Assembly (NCBI GenBank): GCA_023415795.1
Contig: JAEZJG010000015.1
Coordinates: 3,611 to 67,610 of the forward strand
DNA from: Bacillota bacterium
GTDB lineage: Bacteria; Bacillota; Clostridia; Christensenellales; SZUA-584
DNA length: 64,000 nucleotides
Reading direction: 5' to 3'
The translations under genes and the position numbers were made by a program. Below are positions 36,752 to 45,485 of the stretch, piece after piece. How positions within the stretch are numbered: the first letter of the stretch is position 1; each line of letters starts with the position of its first letter. The notes under the pieces are model-generated. The model was not told the origin of the DNA. It did not search any database and worked only from the letters and a program-made list of their open reading frames with translations.

Positions 36752-37603
36752 TCATTGGTTGAAAAGGGCGTTGAGGAACCGGTAACCATTGATCGCCAGA
36801 GCGTCTGGGCTGGAGGCCAGCGGACGCCACAAGGAAACAGCCTTGGCAATCTCTTTGATTTCGGGCGTGAAGCTTTCGATGACGACGGGGCCTGTATAAT
36901 CCACGTCAATCAGCGCTTGGCGTATCGCCTGCCAGTCAAAATGGTCTTCTCCCGGAGTTCCCCGGTTGTTAGAGCAGGAATGAAAATCAAATATTTTGCC
37001 CTTTGCCATGCGAATAGCGGCAGGCAAAGAGGTTTCTTCAACGTTCATGTGGAAGGTATCCAGCAGAAATCCCGCATAGGGGTTATCCACCATCTGCAGA
37101 AACTCAAGACCCTGTTCCACCGTGTTCATGAAATCGGTCTCGAAACGGTTAAGCGGCTCTATGGCCAGCTGCACATTCTTTTTGCATGCGTAGTCCGCGA
37201 CTATTTTCATATTTTCAACAGCCAGCGCGGTTTGCCGCTTTTTCTCGTCCGCTGTGGCAAGACGGGTTCTGCCGACGGCGGCATACATGGGGCCGGCGAC
37301 GTAGGGAGAACCCACGGCCTGCGCCATATCGATAAGCGTCTTTATGTAGGCGATGCCGTTTTCACGGTATTCGGCAACATCACTGCTGATATCGCGCGAT
37401 TCGCCGAACGCGCCGCATATGGTGACATCGATGCCGACGCGCTGTGCCTCGTCGCGCACTTGTGCGATGTCGATGGCTTCCGGGTTTTCAACCGCGATTT
37501 CATAGATGTCAAAGCCAATGCTTTTGGCGTGAGAAAGCTGTTCCAGACGTTCGGTAGAGAAGGGGGATACCCAAATGAATGAGCTTGCACCAATCTTAGT
37601 CAT
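36752..37603 (-). CDS. Sugar isomerase/epimerase, D-tagatose/D-allulose 3-epimerase-like
   Basis: The 283-residue TIM-barrel protein belongs to the xylose-isomerase-like superfamily. It carries signature pieces of ketose 3-epimerases: IEPLNRFETDFMNT (with the metal-binding Glu), LLDTFHMNVEE (Asp and His) and a late Glu in VVIESFTPE, with GRTRLATADEKKR in between. These enzymes epimerise C3 of free ketoses through a metal-bound enediolate. The start at 37603 has an AAGGAGG site. It lies between the VOC gene and the transporter genes, so it probably acts on the imported sugar before the FGGY kinase. Confidence 0.9.
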   Translation of the reverse strand: MTKIGASSFIWVSPFSTERLEQLSHAKSIGFDIYEIAVENPEAIDIAQVRDEAQRVGIDVTICGAFGESRDISSDVAEYRENGIAYIKTLIDMAQAVGSPYVAGPMYAAVGRTRLATADEKKRQTALAVENMKIVADYACKKNVQLAIEPLNRFETDFMNTVEQGLEFLQMVDNPYAGFLLDTFHMNVEETSLPAAIRMAKGKIFDFHSCSNNRGTPGEDHFDWQAIRQALIDVDYTGPVVIESFTPEIKEIAKAVSLWRPLASSPDALAINGYRFLNALFNQ

Positions 37604-37648
37604 AATATCCTCCTTGATTTGTGTCTTTCAGAACTTAAAGGGGGCTTA

Positions 37649-38038
37649 TCAGAGATCCTCGCACAGCTCGATAACGACGCCGTTCGGATCCTTAAAGAGC
37701 AATACCTTTTTGCCAAGGTGGGAAAGATCGCACAGGGGTAATGTAAATTCGACGTTGTGCTTTTTCAGGTGTTCGTTCCAAGCCTCGATGTCCGTCACGC
37801 TGAGACAGAAGTGACCGACACCCGATTTGTCCGGCGCAGCTTCGCTGTAGCTGATGGGCTGCTCGTGATCGAACAGCTCCACTGCGCTGGTGTCGTTAAC
37901 CTTCATGTAAACAAGCGTGTTGTCGCCATTGGGAACACGTTTTGTTTCTGTTAAACCTAAAACCTCGGTATAGAACCGGACAGATTTGTTGATATCAACC
38001 GTGTTGACGGCGATATGGTCGAACGTATGCAATTTCAT
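37649..38038 (-). CDS. VOC family protein (lactoylglutathione-lyase-like)
   Basis: This 129-residue single-domain VOC protein opens FDHIAVNTVDINKSVRFYTEVLGL and ends VLLFKDPNGVVIELCEDL, with candidate metal ligands His (FDHIA), Glu (AVELFDHEQP), His (VGHFCLSV) and Glu (VIELCE). A lyase, epimerase or isomerase on a small oxo-compound is possible. Its place inside the operon, 8 bp downstream of the FGGY kinase, suggests a role in the sugar pathway rather than methylglyoxal detoxification in general, but that is inference. Confidence 0.88.
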   Translation of the reverse strand: MKLHTFDHIAVNTVDINKSVRFYTEVLGLTETKRVPNGDNTLVYMKVNDTSAVELFDHEQPISYSEAAPDKSGVGHFCLSVTDIEAWNEHLKKHNVEFTLPLCDLSHLGKKVLLFKDPNGVVIELCEDL

Positions 38039-38046
38039 AAGCTTGT

Positions 38047-39591
38047 TTACCTTCCTGCTGCCAGTTTGTCGCCCGTCTGTGCCAGCCAGCCTGCGATATA
38101 GCGGGACATTTCGTAGTGCGGGCGGTAGAGGGCTGTATTGGCTTTGTCGGGCTTTTCTATGCTTTGGAGCTGATGTGCTTTATCAATGGTTGTATAGTCT
38201 GTCCAAAGACCAAGACCAAATGCCGCGAGCGCCGCTGCGCCCAGTGACGCCGCATTCTGATCCACATTTGTCTTGACCATGTTTCTGTCGAATATGTCCG
38301 CGAACATTTGCCGCCAGTAGGGGCTTTTCGCTCCGCCGCCCACCATGAGCAGCTCGGGTACGGAAACGCCGCAGCTTTCCAGCACGGTCATCGCATACCA
38401 CAGATTGAATGTGATGCCCTCCAGCGCCGCGCGGACCATGTCGCTGCGGTTGTGAGAGAGCTGCAAACCGACGAAACCGCCCACGATGCTGGGGCTTTGC
38501 TCGATCATGGCGCCGCCGGCAAGGCTGGGGTTAAACTGGAGGTTGTTCGCGCCCACGGGGGACTGCGCCGCCAGCTCGTTCATTGCGATATAGGCATCGG
38601 GGATGAGCCCCGCTTTTTCCTGTGCGACTAGATCGGGGCACAGCACGTCGCGCACCCAGCGGAAGCTGGAGCCTGCGGCAAAAATGCTGGTCGCCGAAGC
38701 GTACATGCCGTCGATGACGTGTGCGAAGATAAAGGGCTTCTTCTGTGCGTCTACCAGCGGCTTGTCGCTGACTACCGCGATCCACGAGGAGGAGCCGAGC
38801 GAGATATAAGCCCGTCCGTTCTCGATGCCGCGTGCGCCCAGCGCCATGCACGAATTGTCTACGCCGCCCGCCACCACCTTGACGCTGGGGGAGAGGCCAA
38901 GCTCTGCCGCCGCTTGGGGCGTTAAGCTGCCGATCACTTCGTGCGAGCGCAATATTTCAGGAAACAGATCCCGGCGAAGACCGGAGGCCTGTATGTAGTT
39001 CTCGTCGTAGCTGTTTTTCAGCAGGTCGTAGACACCGCTGCCCGACGCATAGGAATGGTCGGTACACATCACGCCCGTCAGGCGCAGGTTGCAGTAGTCC
39101 TTGGAACCCAGTATGCGGTATGTGTTGGCGTACATGTCGGGCTCGTTGTCGCGATACCACATCATCTTGAAAACGGAATAGCATTCGGCGGGAAAGCCGT
39201 TGCCCGTTTTGGCATACCATTCGTCGTAGGAAACCTTGGAGAAAAACTGCTTCGTCTGCTGCCGGGAACGCGTGTCACTCCAAATGGGTGTCATGGCGCG
39301 CAGAAGATGACCGTTTTTGTCCACCGGCACCACGCCGAGGGAATGACCGGATATGGACAGACCGACAACGCTTTGCGGATCAACGCCGCTCTTTTGGAGC
39401 AGCAGCTGAGTTGTGCTGCAGATGCCGTCGTACCAAACATCGGGCGACTGCTCGTGAAAGTCGCTGCCGGTGTAGACCACATCGTACTGACTGAAGGTAT
39501 CGCAGTGGGAATGGCCGTCAAGGTCGAACAACGACGCTTTGATGCCGCCCGTTCCCAGATCGTAAGCGATAATCATATCTTTTTTAAGCAT
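38047..39591 (-). CDS. FGGY-family carbohydrate kinase (xylulokinase-like)
   Basis: The 514-residue protein has the actin-like ATPase fold of the FGGY family. An N-terminal phosphate-1 loop is present (IAYDLGTGGIKASLFD), then SGHSLGVVPVD and TPIWSDTRS. The catalytic-base region is GGVDNSCMALGA, and the C-terminal adenosine motif is LLMVGGGAKSPYWRQMFADI. It should phosphorylate a ketose or polyol; xylulose-like substrates are the default guess. Its start lies 7 bp after the deoC stop codon, with its AGGAG site inside the deoC end, so the two are translationally linked. Confidence 0.93.
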   Translation of the reverse strand: MLKKDMIIAYDLGTGGIKASLFDLDGHSHCDTFSQYDVVYTGSDFHEQSPDVWYDGICSTTQLLLQKSGVDPQSVVGLSISGHSLGVVPVDKNGHLLRAMTPIWSDTRSRQQTKQFFSKVSYDEWYAKTGNGFPAECYSVFKMMWYRDNEPDMYANTYRILGSKDYCNLRLTGVMCTDHSYASGSGVYDLLKNSYDENYIQASGLRRDLFPEILRSHEVIGSLTPQAAAELGLSPSVKVVAGGVDNSCMALGARGIENGRAYISLGSSSWIAVVSDKPLVDAQKKPFIFAHVIDGMYASATSIFAAGSSFRWVRDVLCPDLVAQEKAGLIPDAYIAMNELAAQSPVGANNLQFNPSLAGGAMIEQSPSIVGGFVGLQLSHNRSDMVRAALEGITFNLWYAMTVLESCGVSVPELLMVGGGAKSPYWRQMFADIFDRNMVKTNVDQNAASLGAAALAAFGLGLWTDYTTIDKAHQLQSIEKPDKANTALYRPHYEMSRYIAGWLAQTGDKLAAGR

Positions 39592-39598
39592 GCAGTGA

Positions 39599-40273
39599 TC
39601 ACTCCTGATTGAAGCTTTCTACGATGGACAGCGCCGATGCGATGTTGATGCCGAAGCGCTCAACGCCCAGAGCAGTCAGTGCGTCGAATTCCTCGCGGGT
39701 GCGGACGCCGCCGGCGGCCTTCACCTGCACCTTGCCGTGTGTCAGCTCCTTGATGCGTGCAATGCGCGCTATGTTGGCATCGCCGGGAACCCAGCCGGTG
39801 CCGGTTTTCAGGAAGTGAGCGCCGCTGTCCGCGACGATGCCGCAGGCGTCTGCGATCTCGCTGTCGGACAGGCAGTTCAGCTCGATAATAACCTTAATGA
39901 GTATGTTCTGCGGCGCCAGAGCGATGATCTGCTTAAGCTCGCTGCTGACGTAGTCGAATTCGCGGTTTTTGAATTTGCCGACGTTCATCACGATGTCCAT
40001 TTCTTCCACGCCATCTGCGATGAGCTGCTCGGCTTCCAGCATTTTAATCTGCGTTTTGTGACCGCCACCGGGGAAACCCACGGGTGCGCCCACTCGGATG
40101 TCCGGGTCGTTCACGAGCATTTCGCTGACTGTTTTTGTCCAGCAGGGCAGCGTATGCACGTTGATAAAACGATAACGGCGGGCAATGTCCACCATTTCGG
40201 TGATATCGGCAAGACAATGGTGCGTTCTTACAGCGCTGATGTCTATCAGCCGGGCTGCTTCTTTAGCTGTCAT
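39599..40273 (-). CDS. deoC: Deoxyribose-phosphate aldolase (DeoC family)
   Basis: The 224-residue class I aldolase has the catalytic triad of the family: Asp93 (EEMDIVMNVG), Schiff-base Lys156 (HFLKTGTGW) and Lys185 (VKAAGGVR). The usual product is acetaldehyde plus glyceraldehyde 3-phosphate from 2-deoxyribose 5-phosphate. Its operon context (kinase, epimerase, sugar importer, no nucleoside phosphorylase or phosphopentomutase) points to a dedicated sugar route, so a related substrate is possible. It is the first gene of the minus-strand operon, about 40 bp after a TTGCAA/TAGAAT promoter with a candidate LacI-type operator at the start site. Confidence 0.93.
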   Translation of the reverse strand: MTAKEAARLIDISAVRTHHCLADITEMVDIARRYRFINVHTLPCWTKTVSEMLVNDPDIRVGAPVGFPGGGHKTQIKMLEAEQLIADGVEEMDIVMNVGKFKNREFDYVSSELKQIIALAPQNILIKVIIELNCLSDSEIADACGIVADSGAHFLKTGTGWVPGDANIARIARIKELTHGKVQVKAAGGVRTREEFDALTALGVERFGINIASALSIVESFNQE

Positions 40274-40299
40274 TAAATTGAATCCCTCACACGAAAATT

Positions 40300-40313
40300 A
40301 TGACACGTTCCAA
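40300..40313 (-). promoter_or_regulatory. Candidate LacI-type operator, deoC operon
   Basis: The minus strand reads TTGGAACGTGTCAT here, a pseudo-palindrome with central CG. It falls at the expected transcription start of the deoC promoter. Near-copies occur at 43006-43019 and 50327-50340, each within another promoter of this locus. Binding by the adjacent LacI fusion is inferred. Confidence 0.45.
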
Positions 40314-40318
40314 TTGGT

Positions 40319-40347
40319 ATTCTATATTGAGTTTGCGATAATTGCAA
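40319..40347 (-). promoter_or_regulatory. Promoter of the deoC-transporter operon
   Basis: On the minus strand TTGCAA (40347-40342), a 17-bp spacer and TAGAAT (40324-40319) place the start of transcription near 40312, about 40 bp before the deoC start codon. Confidence 0.55.
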
Positions 40348-40647
40348 CTGTTTTTTTAAAAACTTTAAAATTACAGCAAAAAAATGAGTTTTTATAGGGC
40401 TGTGAAACTCAAATAATCGGCTTAAATAAAGGCTTTTAAGCATCTGGGTATACAATCGCGGACGAATGTTTTATAATAGCACAAGGGGGATGTTTTACAC
40501 ACAATCGACAGGAAACGATAATAGAAATGTGGCGAAATGATAACGAAAACGAAATCAAATAACAGTATTTAATAATATAATTAATTTGAACTGTTCCAAA
40601 AATGGGAATTTAGAGGGAAATTTTTTTTGGAGATATGACGGCGTTAT

Positions 40648-40685
40648 CAATTCCGGCTTGTAAAAAGGAATTGGCGTGGTATGAT
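40648..40685 (+). promoter_or_regulatory. Promoter and inverted repeat upstream of the LacI-fusion gene
   Basis: TTGTAA (40658-40663) and an extended -10 TGGTATGAT (TATGAT at 40680-40685) are 16 bp apart. The -35 lies in the centre of an inverted repeat, CAATTCC (40648-40654) and GGAATTG (40667-40673), a plausible autoregulatory operator. Confidence 0.45.
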
Positions 40686-40762
40686 GGTAACACAAAGCCA
40701 TAATACGGAAATACATGTTTTTTATGGACAACATTATATATTGATGAACGGGGTATGATGGA

Positions 40763-42991
40763 ATGGCAACAATGAAGGACGTCGCAAGACTGGCGGGCGT
40801 GTCGCACGGCACGGTTTCCAATGTGCTGAACGGTTCCAAATCGGTCAGCAGCGACAAGATAAAGCGCGTGGAGCAGGCGGTGGCAGAGCTGGGTTATAAA
40901 CCCAACGCGCTGGCGCGAAATCTCAAGACCAACAGGACGGGACGCATCGAGGTGGTACTGCCGGACATTTCCAGTGCGGCATACGCCAGAATATTTGAAG
41001 AGATAGAACGCTACGCGGCGGCGGAAGGCTATGAAGCGTATCTGCGCGTGTGCGCGGATGTGCCGGGGCGCGAATGCGATATATTGGAGCGGGCGGAGAT
41101 GATGGGCACGGACGGCGTGATTTTGCTCACGTGTCAGCCGGGCAACACGGAGTTCTTCAACAAGCTGATGGACGGCGGGCTGCCCATCGTATTTATACAC
41201 CGCAAGGTGCAGGGCTATCGCATGAACAATGTGAACATGGATGTACGCGGCGGTGTGACGGCGCACATGACGGAGCAGATTGAGGCGGGCTGCCATCGCA
41301 TAGCCATTGTGGCGGGGCCGCAGGAATATAGCTTTGATCTGGAGTGCGTGGACGCGTATTTTCATGCCATGCAGCGTGCCCGCAAGAATGTGGACGCGCG
41401 GTATGTGGAGACGGTGAACAGCAATAAGGAAAGCGCGATGCGTGCCGCCATCCGTCTGATGGAGTTGGAGAACCCGCCGCAGCTGATATACACCACGGAT
41501 CGGGTGCTGGGAGAGGGCGTGGCGTGTGCGCTGAACATAGCAGCGAAGCCGCGCGGTGTAAAGACGCGGCTGATCACGCTGGACGCTGAGGAGTGGACAA
41601 AGGTAAAGAGCGACAAGGAGCCGATACTGCCGCTGCCCTACGCCCAGATGGCGATGGAAGCCTTCAATATGCTGGACGAGATTGTTAGCAGCGGGGATGC
41701 GCGCGGCGGACGCAGCATCTCGGTGCCCTGCACGAAGCGGCACGGCCTGGCGGCGGCGCGCTGCCATGACATCGGCGCGTACCGCAAGATCAAGATACTG
41801 ACGCAGGAATCGCCGTCCAGCCATACCATCAAGTCTCTCGCGGCGGACTTCAAGCGCAGCACCGGCATCGATTTTGAGTTGCGGCAGGTGCCGTACAATC
41901 AGATGCTCAAGGAGCTTGTTTCCGGCGTGCCCACGGGCGAATACGATGTTTTCGCGATGGACCTTCCGTGGATGAAGGAGCTGATACTGGGCGGCTATGT
42001 GCAGGATCTGACGGAGTTTTACCCGGATCACCGGGCGCTCTCAGACATGTTTTCGGAGGATGTGCTGCGCGAGCACTGCTTCTTTGGCGACAGGCTGTTT
42101 GCGCTGCCGTTCAGCTACACGGTGCAGCTGTTTTACTATAGAAAGGATCTTTTTGAACAAATCAAAAACAAGCGGCTGTTTTATGAACGTTACAAAAAGG
42201 AGCTGAAGGTGCCCACAACGTGGGAGGAATACAAATGCGTCGCCAAATTCTTTACCCGCAAATACAATCTGGAATCGGAAACGCTGTACGGCACGACGCT
42301 GGGCGCGATGAACGCGTCGGGCGCAGTCTGCGAATTTCTGCCGCGCCTGTGGGCTGCGGGCGGCAACGTGTTTGAGAACGGCAAGGCGGTGATCGACAGC
42401 GACGCGGGCGTGCGGGCGCTGACGGACTATATTGAATGCTTCAGCTACGCGCACCCGGAATCGCCTGCGCATTGGTGGGACGAGCAGGTGGAGATATTCG
42501 CGCGGGGCGATGCGGCGATGATGACAATGTATACCGACCATGCCACGCCGCTGGAGGACAGAAGCATATCCAATGTGGTGGGCAAGGTGGGCTACGGGCT
42601 GCTGCCGGGGCAGGTAAGCGTACTGGGCGGCTGGTCTATCTGCATCAGCGCCGGTTCGGATAAAAAGAGCGACGCTTTCGAGTTTTTGAAATGGACCGCA
42701 TCAGAATCATTGACGATCCCCAACGCCATGCTGGGCCGCATTGTGCCGTATCGCTCGGTGTTTGAAAGCAGCGAAATGCACAACCTTTATCCGTGGTACA
42801 GGATGCTGCCGGACGCTTTTGCGTGCACAAAACGGCGCGCCATTCCGCGCAACGCCAAGGGCGAGGGCGTATCTGAAGCCGTTTTTGAGCAGATCATCGG
42901 TGACGCGGTGCATGCGGCGCTGGGCAGAACTATGTCGCCCAAGGAGGCTCTTCGGATGGCGGCCAAGAAATTGAGCGATGCTATAAAATGA
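40763..42991 (+). CDS. LacI-family regulator fused to a family-1 solute-binding protein domain
   Basis: The 742-residue protein begins with a LacI HTH (residues 4-50: MKDVARLAGVSHGTVSNVLNG, then hinge LGYKPNALARNLKTNRTG). A LacI-type periplasmic-binding sensor domain follows (about 60-325). After a short linker a complete second ligand-binding fold starts near residue 340 (KIKILTQESPSSHTIKSLAADFKRSTGI) and runs to the end. It has the features of family-1 extracellular solute-binding proteins: DVFAMDLPWMKELI, ALPFSYTVQLFYYRKDLFE, VPTTWEEYKCVAKFF and the closing MSPKEALRMAAKKLSDA. There is no signal peptide between them, so the second domain is cytoplasmic. The usual LacI length is about 340 residues. 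The gene is divergent from the deoC operon and probably senses two ligands or one oligosaccharide-like ligand. Confidence 0.9.
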   Translation: MATMKDVARLAGVSHGTVSNVLNGSKSVSSDKIKRVEQAVAELGYKPNALARNLKTNRTGRIEVVLPDISSAAYARIFEEIERYAAAEGYEAYLRVCADVPGRECDILERAEMMGTDGVILLTCQPGNTEFFNKLMDGGLPIVFIHRKVQGYRMNNVNMDVRGGVTAHMTEQIEAGCHRIAIVAGPQEYSFDLECVDAYFHAMQRARKNVDARYVETVNSNKESAMRAAIRLMELENPPQLIYTTDRVLGEGVACALNIAAKPRGVKTRLITLDAEEWTKVKSDKEPILPLPYAQMAMEAFNMLDEIVSSGDARGGRSISVPCTKRHGLAAARCHDIGAYRKIKILTQESPSSHTIKSLAADFKRSTGIDFELRQVPYNQMLKELVSGVPTGEYDVFAMDLPWMKELILGGYVQDLTEFYPDHRALSDMFSEDVLREHCFFGDRLFALPFSYTVQLFYYRKDLFEQIKNKRLFYERYKKELKVPTTWEEYKCVAKFFTRKYNLESETLYGTTLGAMNASGAVCEFLPRLWAAGGNVFENGKAVIDSDAGVRALTDYIECFSYAHPESPAHWWDEQVEIFARGDAAMMTMYTDHATPLEDRSISNVVGKVGYGLLPGQVSVLGGWSICISAGSDKKSDAFEFLKWTASESLTIPNAMLGRIVPYRSVFESSEMHNLYPWYRMLPDAFACTKRRAIPRNAKGEGVSEAVFEQIIGDAVHAALGRTMSPKEALRMAAKKLSDAIK

Positions 42992-43005
42992 CTTGATTTT
43001 ATATA

Positions 43006-43019
43006 TTGACACGTTCAAA
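43006..43019 (-). promoter_or_regulatory. Candidate LacI-type operator, OYE operon
   Basis: The minus strand reads TTTGAACGTGTCAA, 12 of 14 bases the same as the site at 40300-40313. It covers the -35 box, so a bound repressor would block RNA polymerase. Confidence 0.45.
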
Positions 43020-43034
43020 AAAATAAACTATGAT
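43006..43034 (+). promoter_or_regulatory. Promoter of the OYE operon
   Basis: TTGACA (43006-43011), exactly 17 bp, and TATGAT (43029-43034) form a near-consensus promoter 15 bp after the LacI-fusion stop codon and about 155 bp before the next start codon. Confidence 0.65.
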
Positions 43035-43037
43035 ACT

Positions 43038-43071
43038 GGCATGAAGATAAAACGGCTTCATGCCTTTTTTT
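43038..43071 (+). terminator. Rho-independent terminator of the LacI-fusion gene, at the start of the next transcript
   Basis: GGCATGAAG (43038-43046) pairs perfectly with CTTCATGCC (43056-43064) and is followed by seven T residues. It ends the regulator transcript but also lies at about +1 of the promoter at 43006-43034. Confidence 0.85.
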
Positions 43072-43190
43072 CTCCAGCCACATCTAAAGAGTAGAATTGC
43101 CTGAAATGCTTGCTTTCAAGCAGGTGATACGCAAATAAAAGGCAGTTGTACTTCGACACAAAGAATCTATTAAACGAAAGAGGGAGACTT

Positions 43191-44432
43191 ATGGATCGTT
43201 ACAAGGATGTTTTGCTCAGCCCGCTCAAAATCGGTAACAGGGAATGCAAGAACAGGTTTTTCATTCAGGCGATGGAATGCACCGACGCGGATGACGACGG
43301 CAACCCGACTGGATTAACGGTAGAACGCTACTCGAACCTGTTTAAGGGTGAGGCGGGCATGGTCACGCTGGAAGCCATTACGGTGACGGACGAGAGCCGC
43401 AGCCGTTTGAACCAGCTGTCCATTATGCCCAGAAACGCCAAGCCGCTTGAGAAATTCGTGGGAGACTTAAAGAAGATCAACCCCGACACGCTGTTTGTAT
43501 TCCAGCTGACGCACTCCGGCGAGCTCAGCAACCCTGAGTTTTCGCGCCGCGTAACGGTGAAGCCCCTGCCCGGCTTTGGCGGCGATGTGCTGTCCGAAGA
43601 GGAAGTGGACGAAATCATGGACCGCTTCGTGCTGGCAGCGCGCATCGCGTATGACGCGGGTGCGGACGGCATCGACTTAAAGCTGTGCCACGGCTACCTC
43701 GGCTCGCAGATACTGCGTCCTTACAACGACCGTCAGTGGAAATACGGCGGCTCATGGGAAAACAGAAGACGCTTTGCGTTCGATCTGTATGAGCGCATCA
43801 GCAAGGAAATCAACGACAAGAACTTCTTGATCGGTTCCAAAATATCGGCGTGGGAAGGCTTCCCCGGCGGCTTTGGTACGGAAGGCCCCGATTCGCCCAT
43901 CATCGACCTCACAGAGCCGCTGGCTTTGATCCGCGGTCTTGAGGAGCGCGGCGCGCAGTACTTTGTGCAGTCCGGCGGCAGCCCGTCCATCACGGTGGCG
44001 ATCACTCAGGCCGACAAGCACGCGCCTTACTTTGCTTATCTGCACCCCACCTGGGCTAAGGAGTTCAAGAAAGCTGCCAAGTCTGCGGCGATCATCGGCT
44101 CGAACTACTCGGTGTTCAGAAACGGCAAAAACGGCTGCCTCGCCACAGAGCAGGAAAAGAACTCGATGTTCTTCTACGGCTCCAAGTTCATCGAAGAGGG
44201 CAAGGTGGATATGGTGGCTCTCGGACGGCAGTCTTACGCTGATCCGCTGCTGCCGCTCAAGCTGCGTGAAGGCCGCGCGAACGAGATCAAATGGTGCACC
44301 ATCTGCGACAACTGCTTAGAGCTGCTGATCCGTCAGCGCGAGATCGGCTGCTGCACGTACAACAAGCACTACACAGATGTGCTTGTGAAGACCAGAAAAG
44401 AGCTTGGACCCCTGCGTACAATGCATACGTGA
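43191..44432 (+). CDS. Old-yellow-enzyme-type NADH:flavin oxidoreductase
   Basis: The ATG at 43191 has a GAGGGAG site and is preferred to an in-frame ATG 15 codons upstream. The 413-residue FMN TIM-barrel resembles the N-terminal half of 2,4-dienoyl-CoA reductase: LLSPLKIGNRECKNRF start, DGIDLKLCHGYLGSQ-L-PYNDR, KYGGSWENRRRF, ALGRQSYADP. A C-terminal cysteine cluster CTICDNC...CC (near 375-395) may carry an iron-sulfur centre. The second flavin/NAD domain of the long enzymes is absent. Family members reduce activated C=C bonds, so an enone formed from a keto-sugar is a reasonable substrate by inference. It heads an isomerase/alcohol dehydrogenase operon. Confidence 0.9.
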   Translation: MDRYKDVLLSPLKIGNRECKNRFFIQAMECTDADDDGNPTGLTVERYSNLFKGEAGMVTLEAITVTDESRSRLNQLSIMPRNAKPLEKFVGDLKKINPDTLFVFQLTHSGELSNPEFSRRVTVKPLPGFGGDVLSEEEVDEIMDRFVLAARIAYDAGADGIDLKLCHGYLGSQILRPYNDRQWKYGGSWENRRRFAFDLYERISKEINDKNFLIGSKISAWEGFPGGFGTEGPDSPIIDLTEPLALIRGLEERGAQYFVQSGGSPSITVAITQADKHAPYFAYLHPTWAKEFKKAAKSAAIIGSNYSVFRNGKNGCLATEQEKNSMFFYGSKFIEEGKVDMVALGRQSYADPLLPLKLREGRANEIKWCTICDNCLELLIRQREIGCCTYNKHYTDVLVKTRKELGPLRTMHT

Positions 44433-44467
44433 TTATATTAATGTAGCAAAGAGGAGGAAGCACGATA

Positions 44468-45451
44468 ATGAAATTAGGTTTTTTTGCGGCGAACTATGCG
44501 CACCTGTCGCTTGAAGAAGTCGCCAAAATCATGGTTCAATATGGCTATGAGATGATGGAAGTGCCCGCATACAGCGGCTGCGAACAGCTGAACTGCGACG
44601 AGATGCTAAAGCCCGGCAAGGCCGCTGAGCTTAGAAAAACGCTGGCGAGCTACGGCATTGAGATTTCCGGTCTGTCTAACCACGCCGATTCTCTGCTGAT
44701 ATTGGGACCGCACACCGAGGACACCGACAAGCTGTGCCCCGGCACCAAGGCAGACAAGGTGAAGTATGGTATCGATAACCTGCTGAAGACGGCTCAGGCA
44801 GCGAACGCGCTGGAAGTGCCCGTCGTCAACGGCTTCACGGGCGTCACCAACTGGGGTCGTTACTTCCCGTTCCCGAGCGCGGACGGCTGGGACAAGATGG
44901 AGCAGGAGTTTGCGGAAGTGTTTGCGCCCATCATGGACCGCTTCAAGGAATACGGCGTGAAATTTGCCGTTGAGCCGCATCCCAACAACATGATCTACGA
45001 CATTCACACGGCGAAGCGCGCGATTGAGCTGCTGGACGGACATCCGAACTTCGGCTTCAACCTCGACCCCGCGAACCTGATTTACCTCGGACTCAAGGTC
45101 GAGAACTTCATCGATGAGCTGGGCAGCCGCATTTTCCACGTACACGCCAAGGACGGCGAAATCGTGGAGCATAACATACAGCGCGGCGGCATACTGATGC
45201 AGGGCGACTGGCAGCGCATTGACCGCGCCTTCCGCTTCCGTATACCCGGCTGGGGCAGCGTGCCGTGGAAGAAGGTTATCACCGAGCTCGCGATGGTGGG
45301 CTACGACTATGTGCTGAGCTATGAGCACGAGGATGTGACGATGAGCGTGGGCGACGGTGTGGAGAAGGTTGCGCCGTACCTCAAGCCGCTGATCATCAAG
45401 GCGCCGTACGAAGGCCGCCGCGACAAGATATTCAACAATCCGAGAGACTGA
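44468..45451 (+). CDS. Sugar phosphate isomerase/epimerase-family TIM barrel
   Basis: The start follows a GAGGAGG site. The 327-residue protein has the xylose-isomerase-like TIM barrel with metal-ligand positions in FAVEPHPNNMIYDIHTA (Glu), FGFNLDPANLIYLGL (Asp), IFHVHAKDGE (His/Asp) and YVLSYEHED (Glu). The segment GGILMQGDWQRIDRAFRFRIPGWGSVPW is typical of the IolE/YcjR-like branch found next to Gfo/Idh/MocA dehydrogenases. Functions in this branch include inosose dehydration and keto-sugar epimerisation or elimination. It sits 35 bp after the flavin oxidoreductase. Confidence 0.88.
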   Translation: MKLGFFAANYAHLSLEEVAKIMVQYGYEMMEVPAYSGCEQLNCDEMLKPGKAAELRKTLASYGIEISGLSNHADSLLILGPHTEDTDKLCPGTKADKVKYGIDNLLKTAQAANALEVPVVNGFTGVTNWGRYFPFPSADGWDKMEQEFAEVFAPIMDRFKEYGVKFAVEPHPNNMIYDIHTAKRAIELLDGHPNFGFNLDPANLIYLGLKVENFIDELGSRIFHVHAKDGEIVEHNIQRGGILMQGDWQRIDRAFRFRIPGWGSVPWKKVITELAMVGYDYVLSYEHEDVTMSVGDGVEKVAPYLKPLIIKAPYEGRRDKIFNNPRD

Positions 45452-45485
45452 TTGCTACATTAATATTATACAGGGAGGTTAAGTT

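Noticed and set aside
33048..40273. LsrACDB/LsrK/LsrF-type autoinducer-2 uptake operon
   Set aside because: There is a single permease, the aldolase has DeoC and not LsrF features, and there is no LsrG or LsrR homologue.
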